Positions 33,906 to 43,877 of a stretch of 64,000 nucleotides of DNA are shown one piece after another. Under the pieces are notes generated by a model, which was given only the letters and a program-made list of their open reading frames with translations, was not told where the DNA came from and did no database searches. Origin of the DNA: Daedaleopsis sinensis. Lineage: Eukaryota; Basidiomycota; Agaricomycetes; Polyporales; Polyporaceae. A program made the translations under genes and the position numbers. Position 1 is the stretch's first letter. Every line of letters starts with the position of its first letter. The stretch spans positions 4,588,001-4,652,000 of the forward strand of contig CM066300.1 in the NCBI GenBank assembly GCA_033807695.1. Direction: 5' to 3'.

Positions 33906-35371
33906 TCACTCGTACTGCGGAGGAGCCTCATCACGGTCGACAAGCTCCCGCAACCTCTCCACCTCCTCCTGCAGCGCAGCCAGCTGGGCTTTCCAGATGG
34001 TGCTATCTTGCGGATGTGTCTCCCGGCTAGAACCGTCGGTCCTACTCGCTCTGGACTCGGTCATGATAGGCCCGTGTCCTATCCTGCTCCCCGCATCGGA
34101 TGTCAAAGCCGAAGTAGGGCCGTCGACGGCCGGAATCTTCTCCATAGCGTGCTCGGATATGTGTTGGTTGTGATCCTCCTCCGAGTACACGGACATCATA
34201 TTGGAACCCAGGATATCCTGGAGGGAATCGCGCGAGTTGGATGTCGGTGGCGAGTCAGCTGAACTCGCGAACTCATTCTCGCTGGGATGCGACCTTTTGA
34301 GAGCAGAGCGTGCGCGGGTGCGGGCGCGACGTTTACGCAGGAGCAGCAGCGCGATCAGGAAGCCAGCTATCGCCGCCGCTGTTCCTGTCGCGGCTGCTAT
34401 GGTGCCAGTAGGAATGTGATGGGGGGAATTTGAGGATTCAGGATTAGCGGTAGGTGATTGTGTGGTTGAGACTACCGTCGCCGCGCCGCTGGTCTCTCCG
34501 CTGCTTGATAGTGTTGTGTCCCGGGCCGGCGAGCTCTGTCCAAGCTCAGACTGGAGCTCGCCATGACTGGACGGTGACGGTATCGATGTAGATGTAGTGT
34601 GTGTGAGCGGGGTTGTAGTAAGGACTGTCTCAGAAGAGCTCGAGGAAGTAGGATGGCTAAGCCGTGTCTGTGTATTGGAGGCATCCGGTGGGGTAGGTAC
34701 CTGTTTATCGATCCCTCAATGTCTCGGACTTCGTCACAGGATATAATAGCACAATTTCTCACCTGCGCACCGGGATCTCCGACTGGTGACGACTCTGAGT
34801 CGGTGAACGTATAAATTGCGTAGTCGAACAGCAGGATCGAGTCCGAGTTCTCTGGTCCGGGCACGTCCTGCACCGCCAGTGTATGCTCTACGTTATCCAA
34901 GTCCTCCTTTGCGTAGACGAGGGCGTTGTACTGAAACTCAGTTGACGATTTCGAAACATATGTGAAATTTGCCACCCAAACACCATCGAGTAGAAATGCG
35001 AGGCTTGTCACGTTGGGAGATTGGTGACGATTGACCAGTATGTTGTAGACGTACACCGCGGTACCAGTAAACTGCAACGTTACCACGGGAGGGTCCCCGT
35101 GATCAGGACCGTCGAAGTATGTGACATCGTGCCATGTACCGTGATGAGCCATGGAAGCGTCGGGCGTGGTAAAGCACGCGTGGCACTGCGCGCCTTGGAC
35201 CCATGCGCCAGAGTACTGAGGCTTCAACCCAGTAACACTATCGCCATCCTCGTCGTCTATAGTTCTGTTGGTTGAGTTGGCGGCAAGAGCACCGATTCGG
35301 GCGAAGAGAAGAACGTTGAAGACGAAGACATAGGAGCCGTAAGATAACTTGCTGAGAGGAGAGGGGAGCAT
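33906..35371 (-). CDS. Array member R3: lectin-like ectodomain, single-pass membrane protein ending in PPQYE
   Basis: Two exons, 34763-35371 and 33906-34700, joined over a 62-nt phase 0 intron; 467 residues. Signal peptide about 1-31. The mature chain begins NSTNRTIDDEDGD with two N-glycosylation sequons. Ectodomain 35-190: CHAC at 63 and 66, GTWHD at 78-82, FTGTAVYVYNIL at 101-112, LLDGVW, and ILLFDYAIYTF. The intron lies between ectodomain and stalk, at the same place and phase as in R8. The Ser/Thr stalk covers about 204-302, the Ala/Gly-rich membrane helix about 303-324, then RKRRARTRAR. The tail ends in a coiled coil (LQEEVERLRELV) and terminal PPQYE. Reading through the intron would stop the protein in the wrong frame without a membrane helix, which supports splicing. 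Confidence 0.87.
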
Positions 35372-37197
35372 TGAAAGCAGTCCAGGGACCTTCGTCTGCA
35401 GGTTTACTGCAGTGCAGTCACTGGCAGTCTTAATAACACCGAGAGTGGATGCATCATCTGTAATACATCAGCTTCTATGTTAGAAAGTTATATGCGGATG
35501 ATAATGAATCACTCACGCCGAAGATACCTGATCATCTGGATGTTACGACATGCTACTAGTATGTTTACTCATGCGCAAGACCAAGAACGCACGGCCTCAA
35601 GTGGAGATGTCTTGGGACAATCTGATTACACCATGAGTCTATCTGCGAATGGGGAGAAGAGAGGTGATTCTTTTGGCCACATGGGTAATTAAAATCGTGA
35701 CACTGACCGACACATATACACACTCCAATAGTGTGTTCGCTGCCAGATGTTTAAGCTTCGAGGGTGAGAACGCGAGAACAGACTCTTTCAACGCCGGCAA
35801 TGTCTTCTTTGATATACTAGGTCCGTGTACTTGATGGTCAATATCAATGATACCAAAGACACAGTCTACCATTGCGAGCAACATAATCTGTATCCCTATA
35901 CCTATACAATATAAGGGATAGTCAGTCATGGGGGAAGTTTCAGGGAGCGAGGGCAATTGTGACACGAGCCCGGAGGAGGAGGAGGAGGAGGAGGAGGAGG
36001 GGCTTTGGACTCAACTCAATGATATCAACGGCCGGAAAACTCCGGAGATCTCAGATTGAAAAGGCACGCTTGAGCGCTAGCTTGCAATTGAACCGCTCCT
36101 CTGCTTATCTTCCTCCTTCCTCTCCTGCGGGGGCCAGATGGTGTAGGGGACTCCATAAAATTCCACCTCCATACCAAACCCGATCGCCAAACCCTATCAC
36201 TCTCACGTTCACCTTGACGCTCTGCACCCACCCGCCACGAAGTGGCACCGACCGGCGACCAACCCCCGTTTCGTAGTGAACTGTTCGTTGTCTGCGTTCT
36301 TTGTTGATGATGCTTTTCAGATAGCTTGTTGCGGGTATCAGTGCATCACAAAGACCTTCTGAAGTTTGCAGCCCACACTGCGTATATGCATTGTACTTCT
36401 TTTACCGCAGATATGCAAGCCTCGATAGGCACGAGGCGGTGACGGGCGCGATATGGTTCGTGTGCAGATGATGATGATGAGCCGTCTAGCCGTGTTTCCA
36501 GGCAAGCTACATCTGCAGCTGTGGCCCTATTGGAAACCGCATAGCGATGTACGTGTTTCCATTAATCATCACTACTGTCACAAGGAGTCGCGCGGGCTAT
36601 CAAGAGAGCTCCACTGTATGCACGAGCAGGATCCGGAGTTACAGAATAGACGAGTGCTTACATCCATATACGCTGATGGTGCGAGTTCACAGGAGTATCC
36701 GTCTATTGAACCTACAAGTCTACCTTCTTGCGTCGAACCCGATCAACCAACACCGTTAAGTGCGATTTCCCCAAGAGTATCTTTGGACGCCACGCCATAG
36801 CTAGCTATAGTCGTCACCCCGTGCCTCGCGACGACTCCCGGCCCCAATCCATCGATGTGTCCCTCAATCATGCTTTGCGGCGCGTCTCATGCCAGGCCGC
36901 CGTATGAGCCAATGGGTGCTCGCGCTGTAGCATTAAGCACAACACCTCGCCTCCTCCTTCAGATCTGCCGGAGCTTCGACGATGAGGCGCCGAATGCGGT
37001 ACCGGCGAGGAGGTAGATTCGAAGGGTGTCACTGGAGAGGAGAGGAGATGCTTTCATCTAGAGTCCGGCGGTGCCTGTGCGAGAGCGAGAAGGACAGCGG
37101 CCCAGAATCGTCGACGCCTCGCAATCTTTGGTCCATCTACACTGCCTGCGCGTCCGTCCTCCTGCACATCCTTCATTTCCGGTGCTGCTCCCTGTCT
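35372..37197. other. Spacer R3-R4 with a GGA microsatellite
   Basis: A GGA repeat of about 10 units lies at 35970-36001. Frames at 35639-35965 (minus) and 36453-36800 (plus) show no family motif. I see no gene or array relic in this 1.8 kb. Confidence 0.5.
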
Positions 37198-38922
37198 CTA
37201 CGTCCGATCCATCTGTGCGCGCTTGAAATCCCGCTCCTCTGCCTGCTCCTGCGCCTCATACTGGGGAGGAGGGGTGCCCACGATCTGCTCCTGCGCCGAT
37301 AGCTGATCGTACTGCGGAAGAGGGGTATGCTCCGGCTGCCTCGCGATCTCTTGGACGGTTGCCGTCAAGAACTTGCCCGACGCAGCTTCTCCCTGAACCG
37401 GTTGGCCGGCCCCGATCGTCTCCCGGTCACGGTATTCAGCCTGTGGGAGAGAGCCGTCTGACTCCGTCTCAGGCGGGGGCACCCGTGGTAGCGGACGGTT
37501 CCGCGCGTCAGACACTGGCCTGGACACCGGCACAGACGCGGGTGCTATAGTCGCAGTGGTGGTATGACTCCCTTGAGAAAGCGTGTCCGTATCCTGCCAG
37601 TGCTGGTTCTCTGTCGAGCTCTGGCCGGGGCTGCGCGGGAAGAAGGTAGAAGAGGCGGCGGCGGTCTCCAAGTCGACGGAGTACTGATACTGGTACAGCC
37701 ATGTACCAGTATTGGCGAGCATCGAGACGGCGCGCAGCGTACCCGTGCTGTCCGAGAGTTGCGAAGCCGCGCTGCCTATCCAAGAGGGAGCGGGAGAGCC
37801 GCTTGAGCGCGACTGGCCCGTGTCGCGGCTCATTTGTGACGCGGGAGCTGCATCGCCGATCAGGAGAACGCTGTCGGATCCTGAGAACGAGGGTGCAGAC
37901 GGGACGTGTCGGTTGATGTGATTGTCACGGAACGACTTCTCTGAGTGTTCTGACCGCTCTGTGCGAAGACGAGAAGCTGATGCGTGCCTTCTACGGCTGC
38001 GAAGCAGGACGATGGAGATGAGGAGTAGCACGAGACCTGCGACCCCACCAGCCGTTGCCCCAGCGACTAGGCCGATAGGGATCTTATCGGTCGAAGGCGC
38101 GGATGTGTTAGATAGTGTGGGCACGGGGGTGGACACCGGGATTTCGGAGGTCCCAGGTACGTCGGTAGGGAGTATGGTATGTAAGAGGCTCGGAGATGTG
38201 AACGATGTATTGAGTGAGAGCGGAAGTCGGGTGTTGGATGAGGTCGTGGATGATGGGCTGAGAAGAGTCGATGCAGCTGTCGTAGAAGACAATGGCGATG
38301 TCGACGATGTCGACGACTCGGTGGACGAGGACGTGGTTGACGAGGACGTGATTGACGGTGGGGACAAGGTGGGGATATCAGCCGGCGAATCAGCTATCAT
38401 CTGAGTGAATTGTGCAAAGTCGAACAGGATGAATGAATCGACGCCGGACGCGGCTTGGACACGGAGTGTATGCGCAACGTTGTCTAGGCCAGTAGTAGCG
38501 TAGACGGGGAACTGGAACTGGAATTCTGAGGCGGTATTGTCTGGAGAGTGCGAGAACTTCTGGCTGGGGTTCTCCTCGCCGTCTAGGAAGAAGTCCAAGC
38601 TCGTGGTGGTGGTTTGACCGCGCACCTGCTTGTTGCAGATAATGTTAAACACCGATATCCCGGTACCGGTGAATTGCAGCTCGAAGGAGTGAGGTGAGTT
38701 GTCGGAAGGACTTGTGGTGTCATGCCAAGTCCCGTCGTGAGCTTCAGATGGATCCGGGTGGATAGTGCAGACTTTACAGTCCGCTCCCTGAGACCACTTG
38801 TCCGGAGGGCTATAGCTAACGTCTGCGTCATCGATATCGATAACCTCGACGGTCGTGGCTGCAACCAGGCGAGCGACGAGCGGGAGAGAAAGGATGGAAG
38901 CCAGCATGGGGAGAGGATCCAT
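37198..38922 (-). CDS. Array member R4: lectin-like ectodomain, single-pass membrane protein with two PY motifs
   Basis: One coding exon. I start at 38922 (MDPLPM), because it begins a clean signal peptide (about 1-22); the frame is open 84 nt further upstream, but a leader intron with acceptor CTCAG near 38955 probably removes that part. 574 residues. Ectodomain about 27-175: CKVC at 49 and 52, GTWHDTT, FTGTGISVFNII at 84-95, FILFDFAQFT. Stalk about 178-282, membrane helix about 283-307, then RSRRRH. The tail holds LPQYD and, 15 or so residues later, PPPQYE, followed by a charged 20-residue end with a predicted amphipathic EQAEERDFKRAQ stretch. Two PY-type sites could raise the avidity for a multi-WW ligase. 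Sister of R2. Confidence 0.84.
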   Translation of the reverse strand: MDPLPMLASILSLPLVARLVAATTVEVIDIDDADVSYSPPDKWSQGADCKVCTIHPDPSEAHDGTWHDTTSPSDNSPHSFELQFTGTGISVFNIICNKQVRGQTTTTSLDFFLDGEENPSQKFSHSPDNTASEFQFQFPVYATTGLDNVAHTLRVQAASGVDSFILFDFAQFTQMIADSPADIPTLSPPSITSSSTTSSSTESSTSSTSPLSSTTAASTLLSPSSTTSSNTRLPLSLNTSFTSPSLLHTILPTDVPGTSEIPVSTPVPTLSNTSAPSTDKIPIGLVAGATAGGVAGLVLLLISIVLLRSRRRHASASRLRTERSEHSEKSFRDNHINRHVPSAPSFSGSDSVLLIGDAAPASQMSRDTGQSRSSGSPAPSWIGSAASQLSDSTGTLRAVSMLANTGTWLYQYQYSVDLETAAASSTFFPRSPGQSSTENQHWQDTDTLSQGSHTTTATIAPASVPVSRPVSDARNRPLPRVPPPETESDGSLPQAEYRDRETIGAGQPVQGEAASGKFLTATVQEIARQPEHTPLPQYDQLSAQEQIVGTPPPQYEAQEQAEERDFKRAQMDRT

Positions 38923-40982
38923 GAAGAATAGCAAAATAGCCGAAGTAGTTGGCTGAGGAGAATGGAAGAAGAAGTAAGGAAAGCGGGAGAACGGGTGAGA
39001 GACCACTCACCGTTGACGAAAGACGATTCCCAGGCCCTTCCGGCCGCGAATGTTGATGGTCGAGTTCAGCCATATACTTCCTTTATGGAATCCCGTATCT
39101 TCCGAAATGGTGATGTCACCGTCGACATAGCGGCGCGCCCAAAGTCTAGAGCATCGGTTTATGAGCCTTCAGTGCCCGTGAGTTGGCGGAGGTACCGATA
39201 GAGATGGTAGAAATCATGATCTATAGAAGACGAGCTGCCAAAAATTGACAGTCAGCCCGTCACCGATCAGGAGTGCCCAGTGGGAGTCGGCACTATGGAT
39301 CACCGTTCACCTGTGTAGTCGACTCGGACGTAACTGAATGAGATGAGAAGAGTGATATCTATGAGCAGTGCTCGTGGATGCTGTACCTGGTGAAGTAAAT
39401 ACCTCTATATTCCACGTCGGACGACTTGGTCACTGGCAATGTTCAATAACACTCAGGCCGAGACAGCATTACGGCTTCCGCTACTAGTACCCATGTAAAT
39501 CCTATCCATACGGATGATAAACAGTGACTCACCTCACACAAGGCGTTCATGGGTATACGGACCGAAGGGCTTCGCTCAAACCTCGAGCGGGTGTAGCTGA
39601 AGCCGCGGTCAACGTAGGCCAAGGTCGGACTGGACCATCGAACACATCAGATGGTAGCACCTTACACCGCGTAGTTCCGAAAGCCGCAGGATGCACATAG
39701 CAGGACCACACTGGCAGAGAAGAACGGCCTTGTCGGGCCCCGTTGACTAGTTCGGCGGCGGCGGCGGCGGTAGCGAAGGCGATGTGCGAGAGAAGGATCG
39801 ATGAGAGCTATCCTGAGTATATGATGGAACAAAACCCGAGCCCGCCATTAATGGCAACAACTTCTTTCCGGGGCACCGGATTCCGACCAGTATTCACCTA
39901 TGCTTTTGTCATAATCTGGATAGTGACGAGAAATGAGATGAGAGAAACGTACATGAGCACGTTTGGCTGAGCCCCCAACTCACTAGTATTCATGCATCAT
40001 GATTCAGGTGGGGTATCATCGTGTTGGCAACGGGCATACTGAGCATGAACGAGTCCAACCTGCCAGTGCGAGTGAGTCGTGGCCTGTCGTGGCAGGTCGT
40101 GGCGCGTGACGTCACTATCTTCCCGGTCACGGTGACGCTTGCCGCATTGACGAGTCCGGACTCAGTACTGTACTCAGCGCTCAGCGCTCAGCGCTCAGCA
40201 CTCAGCATTAATTTTCCTCTCCGATTCACCCTAAAAAAAAATCTACCGGTTGAGGTCGAGCGCACTACGCGACTCTTCCCTACATCACGCCTCTGAACGA
40301 AGGATCACCGATAGTAGTAGGGGAAAGGCGGTATCAGGAGTGTACATGGGCAGTCAAAATGCGGAGGTATAGGAGTGCACGGAGGGTATACATGACAATG
40401 ACTCGGTGAGTCTCTATCTCCGTACTTACCGTAGCTTCTATGCAGTGCTAGCTCAGCCTCTACTGTCTATACCTTGCCAGAACGTGTGATAGACAATGGG
40501 CGCCTATACGCCGTCTGACTTGTTTCCGAATCACCACCATCCTCCCACTCTGATGACTGCTAAGCCATGCTCAAGACTGTCGAATAGTCCACATAACTGG
40601 GAGTGTACATGCTATGCATCTCGCAACGATTCCAGCATCCCTCCCTGTCACCCGGACACTGGTGAGCTTTCCAGAGTCATCCCTCCTCGGAGTGGCAAGA
40701 TGCGCTAATTTTGAGAATCTCATAGGTATTCTTCTTCGAACTTATTAATTCGGTAGCACGCATGACAGTGATGGTACAAACGTAATGAAGTAGCGTACGA
40801 GGTTTGTGTATCTACGTACTATGCACACCTCGCTCACAACGTACTCAACAGTACTCTCGAACAGCTCTACCCTTCCCTTCACTCCGCCAGCTGTACAACG
40901 TTCTCCCGTTGTACGTCTTCGTTCTTCTGCCGCTGCAAAATTTCTATCTCTTAACTAGTAGTTTGCTGACCCGCTTTCGCAG
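38923..40982. other. Spacer R4 to the small secreted protein
   Basis: About 2 kb. A GCGCTCA minisatellite (several 7-bp copies) lies at about 40172-40206. No gene recognised; frames at 39743-39970 and 40021-40296 are unremarkable. Confidence 0.5.
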
Positions 40983-41330
40983 ATGAAGCTCCTCGCCGTC
41001 CTCTTCATTGCGGGTACGCTCGTCGTCGCTTCGCCCAACCCACTTGCCTCCCGCTCGCAGTGGGTCCAGACCTTCTATGCGAGTAGCGACTGCTCGGGCA
41101 ACCCGATCTTCGTCCTCGACGATACCAAGAGCGGCTGCCACACCCTCCCCTCGACCGCGTACTCGTTCAACTCGACCGGCTCCTCGTGCTGCGGTGCGTA
41201 CATGATGCCCGCGCAGAATGGCTGGATGTGCGCGAATGTACTCGAGAAGGATGTCGGATGGACCAGGGGCGAGATCGAGTGCCAGGAGTTCCCGGAGGGC
41301 TTGAAGCTGGCGTACACCGCGTGCTGCTGA
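40983..41330 (+). CDS. Small secreted 8-cysteine protein
   Basis: Single exon, 115 residues. Signal peptide 1-17 or so (LLAVLFIAGTLVVAS). The mature chain of about 95 residues has eight cysteines arranged DC, GC, SCC, MC, EC and a terminal ACC, enough for four disulfides. It is on the opposite strand to every surrounding array gene. Compact cysteine-rich secreted proteins of this size in mushrooms include effector-like and small lectin or inhibitor folds; I cannot assign it to a named family. A CGCAG directly before the ATG could be the acceptor of a leader intron. Confidence 0.8.
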   Translation: MKLLAVLFIAGTLVVASPNPLASRSQWVQTFYASSDCSGNPIFVLDDTKSGCHTLPSTAYSFNSTGSSCCGAYMMPAQNGWMCANVLEKDVGWTRGEIECQEFPEGLKLAYTACC

Positions 41331-41816
41331 ACGTTTGGTCTTTTTTACGCAGACATGGAGCTATGGAGATGTTGGCGGTCTGTGATGATTGACGTCGAAG
41401 ATTCGCGAGAGGGTATGTATCACGTCTAGGGACGAATGCTCGTGTATCTTGGATGATATCGTTCGTCGGTATGAGCATCTTAACGGCGACCGTGGACATT
41501 ATCGGTCCGGACTAGTTTCTGCAGATCTGGCTCGGGGTCATGAGAAGACACTGCTCGGCCACGTCGGGCGCATACTTGACGCGAGTGCTACAGCTTTCCC
41601 GACCGTGAGGAGGCAACTGATGCGCGCGAGGCCTGTGGCTTGCTCGGGTTCAAACATCTTCCATCGAGGGGATAGTTGATCACTGCGCTAGAGACCTGAG
41701 CGGGTGGAAGATTGTGCCGAGGTACCTGATGAGATGGATGAGCTAGGCTTGCATGATACGTGTGCTGTTAAACTCCTCACGTTCTACCAGTCATCCGGAC
41801 CATGGCTGATGTCTGC
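41331..41816. other. Spacer between the small secreted protein and R5
   Basis: Converging gene ends, 486 bp; nothing recognisable inside. Confidence 0.45.
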
Positions 41817-43115
41817 TCATTCGTACCGCGGTGGGGCGTCGTATTGAGCCCGCAGCCTCTCGACCTCCTCCCTGAGCTCAACGAGTACGTGCCATGCGTC
41901 ACGGTCCCCCGCCTGGGGACGACTCGCTGTGGGCCTATTTCTGGTGTCGTCTCTAACCGTCTCAGAAAGACGCAACGAGCCGGCGGGAAGTTGTACACGT
42001 TCGTCGGCGCTCACTCGACCGGTATCCGTCTCGGATGGGCTCGTAAACGTCAACGGGGGAAGACTGGGAGTAGATGGTCCATATATCTTCTCCCGTGAGT
42101 GTTTGCTCCAGTGCGGATGACTCGGTCGTGGAGCACTGTCGGGAAATAAGGCAGAGGAGGGTTCGCTTCCAGCGTTGATAGTCGCTGAAGCATTAGACTC
42201 TGGATAGACGTCACTCCGTAATACTTGACTGGAACGGACGGTCGCCAAAGCATATGTCTCGCTCGAAAAGCGCGTATAGGGCAGTCCTGTGGTCAATGGA
42301 GATACGGAGTGCGTCCTGCCGTGCGACATGGAGTGGGGGGTAGAGGGGTGATGCAGGAACGGAGAGAGTGCGCGTTGCTGTGACCGAGAACCCCGAACGT
42401 GTCTTCGTGTGAGTGCGAATGCACCGCAAAGGAGTATGGTCAGAGCTGCGACGCCTCCTGCTACTGCGCCTGCTATGAGTCCGACGGGCGCGCTGTTTTT
42501 GTGGGTAACCAAAACGCTCAGGGATGGGGTAGGAGGCGAAGTCGCGGTGGTGGGTGAGTCGTCTTCAGTGGTATATACAATGTAGTCAAACAGCACGACC
42601 GAGGGCTGAGAGCCACTCGCATGGATGAGAATTGTGTGCTCGGCACTCGCAAGGTTGCTGTTCGCGTATACCGGAACCTGGTACATGATATCTGGCGTCG
42701 AATCGGAGGTGTACTGAGGCGTGTGGTTGTATTGGCCACCATAGTTGCCGTCGACGTAGAAAGTGAGGCCTGTGAAGTGCTTGGCGGCCGACGTGCTGTA
42801 GTTGGGAATGAGATGGAATACATACACAGCGGTCCCGTTGAAGCTGGCCTGAATAGTGATGTCCGACTCCTCAGCGGGGGCGTACGTTGCGTCGTGCCAG
42901 CTGCCGCGGAATACTTGACTAGTGTCTACAAACTGGCTGATGGTACACTTCGCGCAAGCGGGTCCGAGGTTCCAAGGGCCTTCTGGGGTATACGTGGGCT
43001 TCAGGCCCGTGATCTCATCTCCAAGAGTGTCGTCAATGGTGCGGTTGACCGTCCCAGCGGCGCAGATGGCGACGAATAGAGATAAGAAGCAGCAATGCGA
43101 GGAGGGAGAGGGCAT
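41817..43115 (-). CDS. Array member R5: short-stalk membrane protein ending in PPRYE
   Basis: One exon, 432 residues. Signal peptide 1-20 contains a CC pair. Mature start TVNRTIDDTLGDEITG. Ectodomain about 22-184: CAKC at 54 and 57, GSWHDATY, FNGTAVYVFHLI at 92-103, YVDGNYGG, VVLFDYIVYTT. The stalk is only about 25 residues, then the membrane helix at about 210-235, which holds a cysteine. The tail is Ser/Pro-rich with a coiled coil (LREEVERLRAQY) and terminal PPRYE. Its ectodomain is closest to R9, sharing LKPxYxPxG, a QVF insert before (S/T)WHD, FNGTAVYVF and FDYIVYTT, despite three intact genes lying between them. Confidence 0.86.
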   Translation of the reverse strand: MPSPSSHCCFLSLFVAICAAGTVNRTIDDTLGDEITGLKPTYTPEGPWNLGPACAKCTISQFVDTSQVFRGSWHDATYAPAEESDITIQASFNGTAVYVFHLIPNYSTSAAKHFTGLTFYVDGNYGGQYNHTPQYTSDSTPDIMYQVPVYANSNLASAEHTILIHASGSQPSVVLFDYIVYTTEDDSPTTATSPPTPSLSVLVTHKNSAPVGLIAGAVAGGVAALTILLCGAFALTRRHVRGSRSQQRALSPFLHHPSTPHSMSHGRTHSVSPLTTGLPYTRFSSETYALATVRSSQVLRSDVYPESNASATINAGSEPSSALFPDSAPRPSHPHWSKHSREKIYGPSTPSLPPLTFTSPSETDTGRVSADERVQLPAGSLRLSETVRDDTRNRPTASRPQAGDRDAWHVLVELREEVERLRAQYDAPPRYE

Positions 43116-43358
43116 GACTTGAGGTTGAGGTGCGCGGTGGTGACCAAGAAGGATGTAGTCGCGGGGGGTGAGTCACCGTAAAGCTAGCATGTGAAGAGGC
43201 CCGGGGGGCGTCAGTGTAGACAGCCCAGCGACAACCCCGTACTACACGTATGTAATAGACAGGCGCACCGGTGCATTCTCGCCCAATCACATGGAAGGCG
43301 CATCACCGCTATGTCATACACGTCCGATGCATTCAATGTTTGTCAGGACGTTATATTC

Positions 43359-43860
43359 TCAAAGTGACCCTGTGACAATGGGGTGCACCTGTGGCAGCGG
43401 CGATGATGACAGCACGATGTAGAGAAGAGAGCGAGCGACGGTGACAACGCATGCGGCTATTGCTCCTGCTGTGACTCCCACTGAGGTGCGACTGGTGCCA
43501 GAGGAGATGGGAGGCGTGGCGGAAGATATGGGAGATGGAAGACAAGGTATGCCAATAGGCAATGTGAAGATGTGTAACGGGGCAGGTACCGTGCCAATCT
43601 GCATGTACAAGACCGGGTGCGATGTTCTCTGCTATTCCAAAAAAATATAGAACGATTAGTCCTCACTCGACCAAATGAACACCCTCCACGAACCAGACAG
43701 AACATTTGCAGCTACCCATAACCGTATCGGTAAACCTATGAGACGGAACGATGATACAAGAACCAGATAAACTGCCACTAAACGAGCGTGTTCGTGCTGT
43801 GTCCAGTGCGTTGCGAAAAGTCAGTGTATAATCCAGTCGACATGATTGCGGCGGCACCTA
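43359..43860 (-). pseudogene. Relic of an array member (stalk and membrane helix)
   Basis: On the minus strand, 43359-43610 reads as a Ser/Thr/Pro stretch (PISSATPPISSGTSRTS), then VGVTAGAIAACVVTVARSLLYIVL, which is the typical helix of this family, followed at once by a stop with no cytoplasmic tail. No CxxC ectodomain joins upstream; a degraded FSGSLSG stretch near 43760-43800 may be what is left of the FTGTAVYVY strand. The right-hand limit is approximate. It lies between R5 and R6 in the same orientation, as expected of a dead copy. Confidence 0.5.
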
Positions 43861-43877
43861 CCTAGAGGGGAACAACT

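Noticed and set aside
38923..39006. Upstream in-frame start for R4 at 39006
   Set aside because: The extra 28 residues would place a long Phe/Pro-rich stretch before a complete signal peptide, and a leader intron acceptor lies between the two ATGs.
41640..41665. GGGTTCAAAC-like B-box as a tRNA gene
   Set aside because: No A-box or cloverleaf arms at the right distance; similar GTTCAA words elsewhere (15.2, 56.26, 62.40 kb) fail the same test.
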